A DNA stretch of 14,632 bases from Amphritea sp. (GTDB lineage: Bacteria > Pseudomonadota > Gammaproteobacteria > Pseudomonadales > Balneatricaceae), in assembly GCA_018067325.1 (NCBI GenBank), contig JAGPUU010000346.1, positions 1-14,632 on the forward strand, given 5' to 3'. The notes beneath the pieces are model-generated. The model ran no database searches. It was not told where the DNA came from and saw only the letters and a list, made by a program, of their open reading frames with translations. The position numbers and the translations under genes were made by a program. Below, piece by piece: positions 1-6,804 of this stretch (position 1 is the first letter of the stretch; each line of letters begins with the position of its first letter).

Positions 1-884
1 AAATCTTTCAGAATATCCAAGGGAAGGGGGTAATCTAAATCACCTTTTGTGAGTTCTGATCGCTGGAGAATCTCAGTCAGCGATTTTCCCAATAGCAAAT
101 TTTCATCAGCGTAGCCTAATAGCTTCAGACAAGTTGAGTTAACAAAGGTACAGCGGCCAGAAAAATCAATTCCGAATACTCCTTCAGCTGTGGAATTAAG
201 CAGCAAGCGCATCCGGTATTCACTTTTGTGAATCCGGTTAAGAAGGGGAGTCGTGATTAGGTGGAAGCCGATCGCTCCAATGAAAATCAAAATGACACCG
301 ATAGCGATGCTGATAACCGATGTTCTGATAAAAGGTTTACGAAATTCTGAAAGATCGACTTTTGCGACTATGCCATAGTTGAGCAATCTAACCGGTTGGT
401 AGGCAGCGAGTATCTCCACACCCCGGTAGTCTACGGTTACCATGGTACCGGATTCTCCGGCAAGAGCGCGTTGCATAGGAATAGCAAAATCGTTAGTCAG
501 ATCTAACGTTGTTAGGTCTGTGTTTTTGTCTGAGCTGGTATGTTGATGCCCGAGAAGAAACTGAAGTTTATCTTTAGTTTTCTTAGCTAAGGCAAATTCA
601 CCGGTTTGTCCGAACCCTCTGTGATTTTTATAGGTCTGTCGAATAAGGGCGAGGGCTATAGCTTCTGTTTCAGCTGTATAGGGTAAGGTTTTATTCTTCA
701 GGGTATTAGACGCTGTTGATTCGATTAATCGGGCCTGGCTTCTTACTGTTTCTGTCAGTTGATCGGATGCTTGTTGAAAAGCGGTTTCATAGAGCTGCTG
801 AATAGTCGTAATGATAACGGTCAACATCACGGCAACCAGGATGGCGGTCAGCATATGGGTGCTTTTGTAGAGCGAAAATTTCAT
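1..884 (-). CDS. membrane sensor with Cache-like periplasmic domain and PAS domain (N-terminal part, 3' end cut by window)
   Basis: The gene is open from an ATG at 884 to the left edge: 294 codons and no stop. The protein begins with a short basic stretch and a membrane segment (about residues 9-28). A periplasmic domain of about 150 residues follows, with Cache-like motifs GQTGEFALA near residue 92 and AYQPVRLLNYGIVAKVD near residue 160. A second membrane segment lies near 190-210. A PAS domain then starts, with LLNSTAEGVFGIDFSGRCTF and FVNSTCLKLLGY. The output domain (kinase, GGDEF/EAL or other) lies outside the window, so the signalling type is unknown. The ligand is also unknown. A weak purine-rich site (GGTATTGAAG) precedes the start. 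It is divergent from the cold-shock gene. Confidence 0.8.
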   Translation of the reverse strand, partial: MKFSLYKSTHMLTAILVAVMLTVIITTIQQLYETAFQQASDQLTETVRSQARLIESTASNTLKNKTLPYTAETEAIALALIRQTYKNHRGFGQTGEFALAKKTKDKLQFLLGHQHTSSDKNTDLTTLDLTNDFAIPMQRALAGESGTMVTVDYRGVEILAAYQPVRLLNYGIVAKVDLSEFRKPFIRTSVISIAIGVILIFIGAIGFHLITTPLLNRIHKSEYRMRLLLNSTAEGVFGIDFSGRCTFVNSTCLKLLGYADENLLLGKSLTEILQRSELTKGDLDYPLPLDILKD

Positions 885-1232
885 CTTCAATACCGTTATC
901 TGGTCATATATCAGTCTAGTTGAGAAAACAGAGAGGAGTTTTATCGCTAGCCCGGTGATACAGAAGAGATGCGGTTTCATTATTGAAATATTCTGATCTG
1001 GAATAGGGTCAATAGGGCTGCTCTGAGCGTTAATAAGTTCATATATAGCCGCATAATTGCTTATGTTTTTGACCTGTGTCGCATTTTATTGGGCTGTGGT
1101 GTGATTATAGGAATTTTTCTTATATACCCTTCTGCTTCGATTTCTGAAAATAGTCATAGAGAGTAGTTTTGATCGAAATGGATTTTGAAATGCTCTGACG
1201 ACTGACTGTTATTGATCTTTAAGGAGTTGAGC
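885..1232. other. 348-bp divergent intergenic region
   Basis: No gene is supported here. The AT-rich stretch must hold the promoters of the minus-strand sensor and the plus-strand cold-shock gene. Cold-shock genes often have long 5' leaders, which would fit the distance. Visible items are a short tandem direct repeat (AATAGGG at 1002-1008 and 1011-1017), a TTGACC at 1069-1074 with no good -10 at normal spacing, and TATATA at 1121-1126. None is strong enough to name a start site. A 13-codon frame beginning in the TTATG at 1061 has no ribosome binding site. Confidence 0.4.
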
Positions 1233-1445
1233 ATGCACACGGGTACCGTTAAGTGGTTTAACAATGCGAAAGGGTTTGGGTTTATAGTGTCTCCAGATTT
1301 CAGTGAAGACCTGTTTGTTCACTATTCAGCCATTGTTAGCGAAGGGTATAAAAGTCTTAAAACGGGTCAGGAAGTACAGTTTGAAGCCGCACCAAAAGAG
1401 GTAGGCGTTCACGCTGTTAATATTCAGCTGCTTGCAGCCAGTTAA
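1233..1445 (+). CDS. cold-shock domain protein, CspD-like
   Basis: A 70-residue single cold-shock domain protein that binds single-stranded DNA or RNA in the cytoplasm. The RNP1 motif KGFGFI is at residues 13-18 and an RNP2-type segment, DLFVHYSAI, at about 26-34. The run GTVKWFNNAKGFGFI and the pair HYSAI/GYKSLKTGQEVQF resemble CspD more than CspA, which has FVHFSAI. CspD is a stationary-phase inhibitor of replication in E. coli; that role here is only family knowledge. The ATG at 1233 is chosen because a strong AAGGAG (1221-1226) sits 6 nt upstream. A longer reading from TTG at 1212 would place this site inside the gene. It is not beside clpS, where cspD usually sits. A terminator follows at once, so it is a single-gene unit. 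Confidence 0.93.
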   Translation: MHTGTVKWFNNAKGFGFIVSPDFSEDLFVHYSAIVSEGYKSLKTGQEVQFEAAPKEVGVHAVNIQLLAAS

Positions 1446-1463
1446 CCGTTTGTTACTTTTAAT

Positions 1464-1491
1464 ACGAAGCCCGGGGGGGACTTCGTTTTTT
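1464..1491 (+). terminator. intrinsic terminator of the cold-shock gene
   Basis: ACGAAG (1464-1469) pairs with CTTCGT (1481-1486) around a C/G-rich middle in which CCC can pair with GGG. A run of six T follows at 1486-1491. It lies 18 nt after the stop codon of the cold-shock gene. Confidence 0.85.
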
Positions 1492-1563
1492 CATTGCTGA
1501 TCCATAACTTAGCTAATCTGGTTATCAGTACCACTTCATTTGCATATTCAAATTATTTTCTCC

Positions 1564-1593
1564 TGCACATTACTCTATTTCAGCCGTTATACT
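1564..1593 (+). promoter_or_regulatory. possible promoter of the dipeptidase gene
   Basis: TGCACA (1564-1569) and TATACT (1588-1593) lie 18 nt apart, matching the sigma-70 hexamers at four and five positions. The -10 ends 31 nt before the ATG at 1625. This is a match by eye only. Confidence 0.3.
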
Positions 1594-1624
1594 TCACTAT
1601 AAGAATCGACTGATCGAGAGCCTG

Positions 1625-2302
1625 ATGCACCGACTGACCCCATCCTCTTCAGAAGTACTCGCTATTCCCGTGCGTGAATGCGGTGAACCGCTTGTTAATA
1701 TCCAGGTTTTGGGTGGGCTGGAATATGGCCCGCCACCGGAATGTCCAGAAACCGAGAGTGATTACACTTTCATTCGGCAGGGCGTTTATGAGCGGTTACT
1801 GCATGCTCAGTCACTGTTGCCGAAGGGTATAACTCTGAGGCTCTATGAGGGTTATCGTAGCCTGAAAGTTCAGGGCATGTTGTTTGCTGACGAACTTGCC
1901 AGAGTACGTGAACGCCAGCCAGCGTTGCCTGAATCAGAGTTGTTTGAGGAAACTACCCGAATGGTCTCAGCGCCAGCTTATCCCGATGGAACGCTGAATA
2001 TTCCTCCGCATAACACTGGCGCGGCCGTTGATCTGTTTCTGGTTGATGAGTGTGGCCAGATGCTGGATTTCGGTATGGATATTTACCAGTGGACTGAAAC
2101 AGACCCCGATCTTTGTCTTACCCATGCATCCGGGATCAGCGAGACCGTGATAGCAAATCGCCAGTTGCTGGTTGATGTGATGACCAGCGCAGGTTTCGTA
2201 AATTACTTGCAAGAGTGGTGGCACTTTTCTTATGGTGATCGATTCTGGGCTTATTTGAGTGGTCATGAGTATGCGATCTATGGTGGGGTAAACCACCAGT
2301 AA
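1625..2302 (+). CDS. D-alanyl-D-alanine dipeptidase, VanX/DdpX family (peptidase M15D)
   Basis: A 225-residue zinc dipeptidase predicted to hydrolyse free D-Ala-D-Ala in the cytoplasm; no signal peptide is visible. The M15 zinc site is complete: H129 in PHNTG, D136 in AAVDLF and H200 in EWWHF, with E197 as the catalytic base. Spacing H-x6-D and E-x2-H equals that of VanX. R78 in EGYRSL matches the VanX arginine that stabilises the transition state. VanX itself is about 202 residues, so this one has a slightly longer N-terminus. There is no vanH/vanA-like partner or ddp transporter nearby. A role in peptidoglycan turnover or D-Ala recovery is therefore more likely than glycopeptide resistance. 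GAGAG at 1616-1620 is a modest ribosome binding site. The next gene is convergent, 26 nt away. Confidence 0.87.
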   Translation: MHRLTPSSSEVLAIPVRECGEPLVNIQVLGGLEYGPPPECPETESDYTFIRQGVYERLLHAQSLLPKGITLRLYEGYRSLKVQGMLFADELARVRERQPALPESELFEETTRMVSAPAYPDGTLNIPPHNTGAAVDLFLVDECGQMLDFGMDIYQWTETDPDLCLTHASGISETVIANRQLLVDVMTSAGFVNYLQEWWHFSYGDRFWAYLSGHEYAIYGGVNHQ

Positions 2303-2328
2303 TTCAGATTCCAATTTGGGCAGTAAGG

Positions 2329-2961
2329 CTATTCAAAACGCCATTCATCTGACAGCCCTGGGATTTTAGGTATAGGCTCTCTACCGGCTTTTCTTTCGAG
2401 TCGGTCCATAAAAACCTGCCATATCTGCGCAACTGAAACGCTATCATCCAGCCGTTCTAAAAACTCAATCGAGTCACCCACTTTCAGCTGGCCAGTCTCC
2501 AATACCCGGTAATACCACCCGGAGATCGCTTCCGACATTATAAAGGGGGCTATGTGGGCGTTACCGTATTTCTGGTTGATTTTCCAACAGGGACGGCGCG
2601 GTTGTGATACCTGGACTACGGCGCTTCCCAGGCGAAAGGTGTCGCCAATATGTACCTCAGTATCTAATAACCCATGGGTAGATATGTTTTCACCGATTGA
2701 TCCCGGCTCGAAGCTATCGCTTAAGTGGGGCAGGGCTTGTTTAAATATGGCGTAATGGTCGGCAGGATAATGGTAGATCGCTTTTTCCGACCCCCCGTGT
2801 ACCCGTTTATCTACCTGTATATCACCGCTGAGTCCGATTTCTGTGACTTCATGGCGTTGCTGGGAGAGAGTTTTATAGATCCCTGTTGCGGTTTTATCAG
2901 GGCCGATTGTCGCTAGCTGACCGATAAATAAACCCTCAATCTGAGCGTTGTAAACGTCCAT
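2329..2961 (-). CDS. yiiM: MOSC domain protein, YiiM family
   Basis: A 210-residue protein with a MOSC domain (about residues 25-165) followed by a short 3-alpha type C-terminal segment. Diagnostic segments are LSGDIQVDKRVHGGSEKAIYHYP (about 44-66), GENISTHGLL (about 90-99) and QVSQPRRPCWKIN (117-129). C125 is the conserved cysteine presumed to hold the sulfur or molybdenum cofactor. E. coli YiiM, which has the same signatures, supports detoxification of N-hydroxylated bases such as 6-hydroxylaminopurine together with molybdenum cofactor. That function is inferred by similarity. The start ATG follows a purine-rich GAAGAG placed very close to it. It converges with the dipeptidase gene and diverges from yceH. 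Confidence 0.9.
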   Translation of the reverse strand: MDVYNAQIEGLFIGQLATIGPDKTATGIYKTLSQQRHEVTEIGLSGDIQVDKRVHGGSEKAIYHYPADHYAIFKQALPHLSDSFEPGSIGENISTHGLLDTEVHIGDTFRLGSAVVQVSQPRRPCWKINQKYGNAHIAPFIMSEAISGWYYRVLETGQLKVGDSIEFLERLDDSVSVAQIWQVFMDRLERKAGREPIPKIPGLSDEWRFE

Positions 2962-3020
2962 CTCTTCATCTCATCTGTGCGAATGATTGCATCAGTTTAG
3001 GAACTATCTGTAAATATAAC

Positions 3021-3081
3021 TATGCTTCCTTGGAAGTATTTAAAGTTGTCATTTCTCGATTGAATTAAGGTGCCATTTCTC
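3021..3081. repeat. dyad and direct repeat between yiiM and yceH
   Basis: CTTCC (3025-3029) and GGAAG (3032-3036) form a tight dyad with a 2-nt centre and flanking A/T pairs. It could be an operator but is too tight for a stable hairpin. CATTTCTC occurs twice, at 3050-3057 and 3074-3081, 24 nt apart. Both lie in the 172-bp divergent promoter region. No regulator can be named. Confidence 0.3.
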
Positions 3082-3133
3082 AAAAATAGAGTAACCTTAT
3101 GAAAGCGTTAATTATTTTTTATAGGGGTAGAGC

Positions 3134-3784
3134 ATGGATATGGATCTGAGTCTTTTACAAACACGTGTGATTGCTTGTCTTATAGAAAAAGAGGTCACAA
3201 CTCCGGATCAATACCCGTTAACCCTTAACTCACTGACGACAGCCTGCAATCAGAAGAGTAACCGAGAGCCGGTCATGAGTCTTTCTGATACGGATGTGCA
3301 GGATGTTATCGATGAGCTGAATAAGAAGCACATGATTCGCCAAGAGGGTAGTTTTGGTAGCCGGGTGCCAAAGTTTAAACATCGTTTTTGTAATACTGAA
3401 TTTTCTGAACTGAAGCTTAGCGCGCAGGAACTGGCAATCATCTGCACTCTGTTTCTGCGCGGCCCGCAGACCCCTGGAGAGCTGCGCAGTCGTACCAATC
3501 GTTTGTGCAGTTTTAGTGATGTCCATGAGACAGAAGCAACGCTACAGAAAATGAGTGAACGGGAAGAGTTTCCGCTGGTGGTGCGTATGCCCCGGGAGCC
3601 CGGTAAGCGGGAATCTCGTTATGCTCATCTCTTTAGCGGCGAAGTGGAAGCGGCTGATCCGTCAGAGTATAGCCCGCCTGCCGTGCGTGCCAGTGCCAGT
3701 AATGATGCGATTGCAGCATTGGAGCACCGCGTCAGCGAACTAGAAAAAATCATTGCTGATTTACAGGAAAAACTGGGCGAATAA
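3134..3784 (+). CDS. yceH: YceH family protein (DUF480/UPF0502), tandem winged helix
   Basis: A 216-residue protein. Residues 1-165 match E. coli YceH closely in pattern: RVIACLIEKEVTTPDQYPLTLNSL, ACNQKSNREPVM, GSRVPKFKHRFCN, LRGPQTPGELRSRTNR and EPGKRESRYAHLFSGE. The family has two winged-helix-like domains, and its biochemical role is not established. The last 29 residues (IAALEHRVSELEKIIADLQEKL) form a heptad coiled coil, suggesting dimer or partner contacts. The ATG at 3134 follows AGGGG at 3123-3127. The ATG two codons later is possible but less well placed. Confidence 0.92.
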   Translation: MDMDLSLLQTRVIACLIEKEVTTPDQYPLTLNSLTTACNQKSNREPVMSLSDTDVQDVIDELNKKHMIRQEGSFGSRVPKFKHRFCNTEFSELKLSAQELAIICTLFLRGPQTPGELRSRTNRLCSFSDVHETEATLQKMSEREEFPLVVRMPREPGKRESRYAHLFSGEVEAADPSEYSPPAVRASASNDAIAALEHRVSELEKIIADLQEKLGE

Positions 3785-3813
3785 AGGCCTTTTCATAATA
3801 GACAAACAGATCA

Positions 3814-3853
3814 CCTCAGTGTCAGACTGCAAACAGCCTGTTTGATACTGAGG
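3814..3853 (+). promoter_or_regulatory. hairpin that would sequester the ribosome binding site of the next gene
   Basis: Bases 3814-3827 pair without interruption to 3840-3853 (14 pairs, two of them G-U), closing a 12-nt loop. The core arms are CCTCAGT and ACTGAGG. The 3' arm contains most of the GAGGA Shine-Dalgarno site (3850-3854) of the gene starting at 3861. No T-run follows, so it is not an intrinsic terminator. A shorter competing hairpin, CAAAC/GTTTG (3830-3834 with 3840-3844), would leave the site free. Confidence 0.55.
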
Positions 3854-3860
3854 AATACAT

Positions 3861-4562
3861 ATGTCTGCTCGAAGTCTGGATTTCTACTTTGATTATATCT
3901 CGCCTTATGCCTATTTCAGCTGGCGTAAAATTCATGAACTCTGCGGGCGCTATGATATTGTCCTGAATGCCCATCCAGTGGTGTTTGGTAAACTGTTAGA
4001 TCACTGGGGGCAGCTGGGCCCGGCTGAAGTCCGGCCGAAGAAAACTGCGCTATATAAATACTGTGATCGTTACGCCAAATTGCACGATTTTGAATTTAAT
4101 CCACCGGCCTGTCATCCCTATAACCCGTTACCGGCTTTGCGTTTATCATTGCCCGAGGTGAGTGGAACAGAACAGCACCGCGTCATTAGCGCTATTTTTG
4201 AGGCGGGCTGGTCAAAAGGAGCTGATCTTGCATGCCGGAATACACTGGCTGGTATTCTGGATAACCTGCAGCTGGACAGCGCAGCGCTGATGGCCTCTAT
4301 CGAAACACCAGACATTAAAGCCAGGCTGCAACAGGAAACTGAAACGGCCATCAGCCGTGATGTGTTTGGTGTGCCGACATTTATCATTGATGATGAATTG
4401 TTCTGGGGTAATGATCAGCTGGAACATATTGAACTTTACCTGCAGGGTAACGATCCGCTCGATACTGAGCGAGTGCAGAAAATGCTTGCCCGGCACCGGG
4501 GCATAGACCGTAAATCCTTTATCCAACGTCAGGATAAAGGGGCGAAGAAAGAGGAGGGCTGA
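3861..4562 (+). CDS. 2-hydroxychromene-2-carboxylate isomerase family protein (DsbA-like, kappa-GST type)
   Basis: A 233-residue protein of the thioredoxin-fold DsbA/HCCA isomerase family. The N-terminus FYFDYISPYAYFSWRKI carries the active-site serine position (S14), which in this family contacts the glutathione thiol. The cis-proline loop is FGVPTF (P172), and ELFWGNDQLEHIELYL at about 179-194 is the usual C-terminal signature. NahD, the named member, isomerises hydroxychromene carboxylate in naphthalene breakdown. No other aromatic-degradation gene is present here, so the true substrate may be a different glutathione-dependent reaction. The lysine-rich tail after residue 215 is not part of the fold. 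GAGGA lies 6 nt before the ATG. The gene ends 24 nt from the convergent LysR gene. Confidence 0.88.
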   Translation: MSARSLDFYFDYISPYAYFSWRKIHELCGRYDIVLNAHPVVFGKLLDHWGQLGPAEVRPKKTALYKYCDRYAKLHDFEFNPPACHPYNPLPALRLSLPEVSGTEQHRVISAIFEAGWSKGADLACRNTLAGILDNLQLDSAALMASIETPDIKARLQQETETAISRDVFGVPTFIIDDELFWGNDQLEHIELYLQGNDPLDTERVQKMLARHRGIDRKSFIQRQDKGAKKEEG

Positions 4563-4586
4563 ACAGTGATGCAATCAGTTGATCAT

Positions 4587-5510
4587 TTACAGTGAAACTT
4601 GTTTTTGATCTGATTGATTGCGGATATGACTGACAGCATCAGCGGCTGTTTTCTGCTGGCTTGCAGATGCATGTCGCAAACATTCTGAAACCCTGGCCAG
4701 GATCGGCGAATCAATCCCGGGTGAGCTGATCATGTTCATGCGCATGACCAGATTGCTGTGCAGTATATTGGCAGGCAAAGTTCGTGTCTTATTACTGAGT
4801 AAGAGTGATTCTGGCAACAGGGATATGGCAAAGCCTTCTTCTACGGCGGTGGCGACATTGTCTAATACCGGGCTACCAAACACTATCCGATAGGGTTGGC
4901 CTGATTCTTTCAGTTGTGCCAGACAAAGATCTCGCACAATGCAGTTATCTTCATACATAGCTATGGGCAGCGGTGATTGTTCTTCTAGCCTGGCACTGTT
5001 GGGTGCCACCCAGAATAACCTTTCGCTCCAGAGCAGAGTCTCATCAGAAGGTTCAGATTCTCCTGCAACAATGGCAATATCCAATTCTCCGGCAGAGATC
5101 AGTTTCCTAAGGTTGCGACTGCGATCACAGATAATTCGGGCTTCGAGGTTAGGTAGCTCCGCAGCGAGTACCGGCATAAAAAAACTCAGGAAATTTTGGG
5201 CATAATCGGTCGGTATTCCAAAGCTGAGTTTTCCAGCCAGGTCTGTATCACGGAGTGCAGCCAGGGCTGCACTGCTGAGTTTTAGTAGCTGTTCACTGTA
5301 ACTGAGCAGGGTTTGGCCCGCTTCAGTCAGACGGATGCCTCGATTGCTCCGCTCAAGCAGACAGTTACCGGTGAGCTCTTCCAGTCTTTTGATTTGCATG
5401 CTCACCGCTCCCTGGGAGCGATATACTTTCAGTGCAGCTTTTTTTAGCTCTCCGGTACGGGCTACCATGACAAAGGTGCGTAGCAGTTCAAGGTCGAGTA
5501 TTTGTTCCAA
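4587..5510 (-). CDS. LysR family transcriptional regulator
   Basis: A 307-residue DNA-binding regulator. The winged helix-turn-helix is at about residues 5-65 (LELLRTFVMVARTGELKKAALKVYRSQGAVSMQIKRLEELTG), and LTEAGQTLLSY leads into the linker helix. The effector-binding domain runs from about residue 92 to 290. The start codon is TTG at 5510, supported by GGAG at 5517-5520 with a 6-nt spacer. The first internal ATG would remove half of the helix-turn-helix. It is divergent from the reductase/enolase-superfamily operon starting at 5697, which is the likely target. The inducer is unknown. Confidence 0.93.
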   Translation of the reverse strand: MEQILDLELLRTFVMVARTGELKKAALKVYRSQGAVSMQIKRLEELTGNCLLERSNRGIRLTEAGQTLLSYSEQLLKLSSAALAALRDTDLAGKLSFGIPTDYAQNFLSFFMPVLAAELPNLEARIICDRSRNLRKLISAGELDIAIVAGESEPSDETLLWSERLFWVAPNSARLEEQSPLPIAMYEDNCIVRDLCLAQLKESGQPYRIVFGSPVLDNVATAVEEGFAISLLPESLLLSNKTRTLPANILHSNLVMRMNMISSPGIDSPILARVSECLRHASASQQKTAADAVSHIRNQSDQKQVSL

Positions 5511-5530
5511 AACGGGCTCCGTGAATACTA

Positions 5531-5556
5531 CGATTCGATTTAGAAAAACTGAATCG
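5531..5556. promoter_or_regulatory. candidate LysR operator dyad
   Basis: CGATTC (5531-5536) and GAATCG (5551-5556) form a perfect inverted repeat with a 14-nt A/T-rich spacer, 21 bp upstream of the LysR TTG start codon. LysR regulators usually bind such dyads (T-N11-A type) close to their own promoter. The match to the LysR consensus is loose. Confidence 0.35.
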
Positions 5557-5575
5557 ATGATTAATTAATATTCGT

Positions 5576-5604
5576 TTGCCTGAAGTATGCGCTTTTTTTA
5601 ATCT
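5576..5604 (+). promoter_or_regulatory. possible promoter of the reductase operon
   Basis: TTGCCT (5576-5581) and TAATCT (5599-5604) are separated by 17 nt, with partial matches to the -35 and -10 hexamers. The -35 is part of one arm of an inverted repeat (TTGCCTG at 5576-5582, CAGGCAA at 5607-5613), so a protein bound there would cover the promoter. Confidence 0.3.
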
Positions 5605-5675
5605 AACAGGCAAGTACCCGGTTGCTGTCTTTAAACTACTATCAGATAACCGGGATAAATTGTCGGGGAATTCCC
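5576..5675. repeat. three consecutive perfect dyads in the leader of the reductase operon
   Basis: TTGCCTG/CAGGCAA (5576-5582, 5607-5613) and CCCGGTT/AACCGGG (5617-5623, 5648-5654) both have 7-bp arms and a 24-nt spacer. They are followed by the 10-bp palindrome GGGAATTCCC (5666-5675). They fill the region up to the Shine-Dalgarno site at 5686. They may be operators or folded leader RNA. Confidence 0.5.
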
Positions 5676-5696
5676 TTCCAAGCTATGGAGCGTCGT

Positions 5697-6803
5697 ATGT
5701 CTGTTTCTGAAACACTAAAGCAAATGTCAGGGGTGATTCTTACCGGTCATGGTGGCCTGGAAATGCTGCAGTATAAAACTGATCTGCCGGTGCCTGAGCC
5801 AAAAGAAGATGAGGTATTAATCCGGGTTGGCGCCAGTGCGGTTAATAATACTGATATCAATACCCGGATCGGTTGGTATTCCAAGAAAGTGACAGAAGAC
5901 ACGAATGCCGGTGCAACAGGTGGCTTTGGTTCAAAGGTCGATGACGATGCTAGCTGGTCGGGAGCGCCATTGCAGTTACCCCGTATTCAGGGCGCAGACT
6001 GCTGCGGTGAGATCGTTGCTGTAGGTGAAAATGTCAGCGCTGACCGGGTGGGAGAGCGAGTATTGGTTAGGCCTTTGCAGGAGTCTTTCGTCAAAACAAG
6101 AAAATACGACTGCAGCACCTACGGCTCAGAATGCGATGGTGGCTTTGCCCAATACACGGTCGCCCGTAGTAACGAGGCACTGAGAGTTGAGAGTGATCTT
6201 ACTGATGCGCAGTTGGCTTCATTTCCCTGCGCATATTCTACCGCTGAGAATATGATCGATCGTGTTAATGTTCAGGCCGGAGAAACGGTTCTGATTACGG
6301 GGGCATCAGGGGGTGTGGGATCAGCCGCTATTCAGTTGGTGAAACGACGGGGTGCTAACATTATCGCAGTCTGTGGTGAAAGCAAGATGCAACAGATTAG
6401 CGAATTGGGGGCAGACAGGGTTATCCCACGGGGTAGCAATCTACTATCGGAGCTGGGATCTGATGCCGTGGATGTGGTTATCGATCTGGTCGCCGGGGAA
6501 CAGTGGCCGCAGCTGCCGGATCTGTTATGTCGTGGTGGTCGCTATACCGTTGCCGGTGCTATTGGTGGTCCGTTGGTCGAGATGGATGTTCGGACTCTGT
6601 ACCTGAAAGATCTGAGTTTTTTCGGCTGTACCTATCAACCTCGCCACATTTTTGAAAACCTGATCGGCTATATCGAACGGGGAGAGATTAAACCGTTAGT
6701 GTCACAAGTGTTTCCTCTGTGCGAGATCGGTGAAGCACAACAGGTATTTATGGCGAAGCAATTTATCGGTAAGTTGATATTGCTGTCACCGGAGGACAAG
6801 TAA
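5697..6803 (+). CDS. zinc-independent medium-chain dehydrogenase/reductase (quinone oxidoreductase-like)
   Basis: A 368-residue NAD(P)H-dependent oxidoreductase. The N-terminal GroES-like fold covers about residues 11-165. A Rossmann domain follows with ITGASGGVGSAAIQL (200-214). The usual catalytic zinc ligands are absent: the GHE motif reads GAD (99-101), and the first cysteine position reads NNTD (50-53). The four-cysteine structural zinc lobe is also missing. This points to reduction of an enone, quinone or enoyl-type substrate rather than classical alcohol oxidation. The ATG at 5697 is preferred because TGGAG at 5686-5690 lies 6 nt upstream. An in-frame TTG at 5622 and an ATG at 5685 have no comparable site. 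It overlaps closely with the next gene (1 nt between stop and start), so the two form an operon. Confidence 0.88.
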   Translation: MSVSETLKQMSGVILTGHGGLEMLQYKTDLPVPEPKEDEVLIRVGASAVNNTDINTRIGWYSKKVTEDTNAGATGGFGSKVDDDASWSGAPLQLPRIQGADCCGEIVAVGENVSADRVGERVLVRPLQESFVKTRKYDCSTYGSECDGGFAQYTVARSNEALRVESDLTDAQLASFPCAYSTAENMIDRVNVQAGETVLITGASGGVGSAAIQLVKRRGANIIAVCGESKMQQISELGADRVIPRGSNLLSELGSDAVDVVIDLVAGEQWPQLPDLLCRGGRYTVAGAIGGPLVEMDVRTLYLKDLSFFGCTYQPRHIFENLIGYIERGEIKPLVSQVFPLCEIGEAQQVFMAKQFIGKLILLSPEDK

Positions 6804-6804
6804 T

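Noticed and set aside
1212..1232. Seven-residue extension of the cold-shock protein from TTG 1212
   Set aside because: AAGGAG at 1221-1226 clearly serves the ATG at 1233, and cold-shock proteins begin right before GTVKWF.
1625..2302. Glycopeptide-resistance determinant
   Set aside because: Only a VanX-like enzyme is present; no VanH, VanA/B ligase or VanRS regulators lie nearby, and Gram-negative bacteria are not normally vancomycin-sensitive.
3861..4562. Part of a naphthalene degradation operon
   Set aside because: No ring-hydroxylating or ring-cleavage gene is adjacent; HCCA-isomerase-like genes are common outside aromatic pathways.
4212..4574. 120-codon minus-strand frame antisense to the isomerase-like gene
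   Set aside because: Lies opposite a well-supported gene with conserved motifs and shows no domain of its own.
4571..4621. Inverted repeat between the isomerase-like gene and the LysR gene (GCAATCA..TGATTGC with GATCA..TGATC) as a bidirectional terminator
   Set aside because: The stem is interrupted, overlaps the LysR coding end, has a 20-nt loop and no T-run after it on either strand.
5622..5696. N-terminal extension of the reductase from a TTG at 5622 (25 extra residues)
   Set aside because: No ribosome binding site at 5622, the extra residues do not resemble the family N-terminus, and ATG 5697 has TGGAG at ideal spacing.
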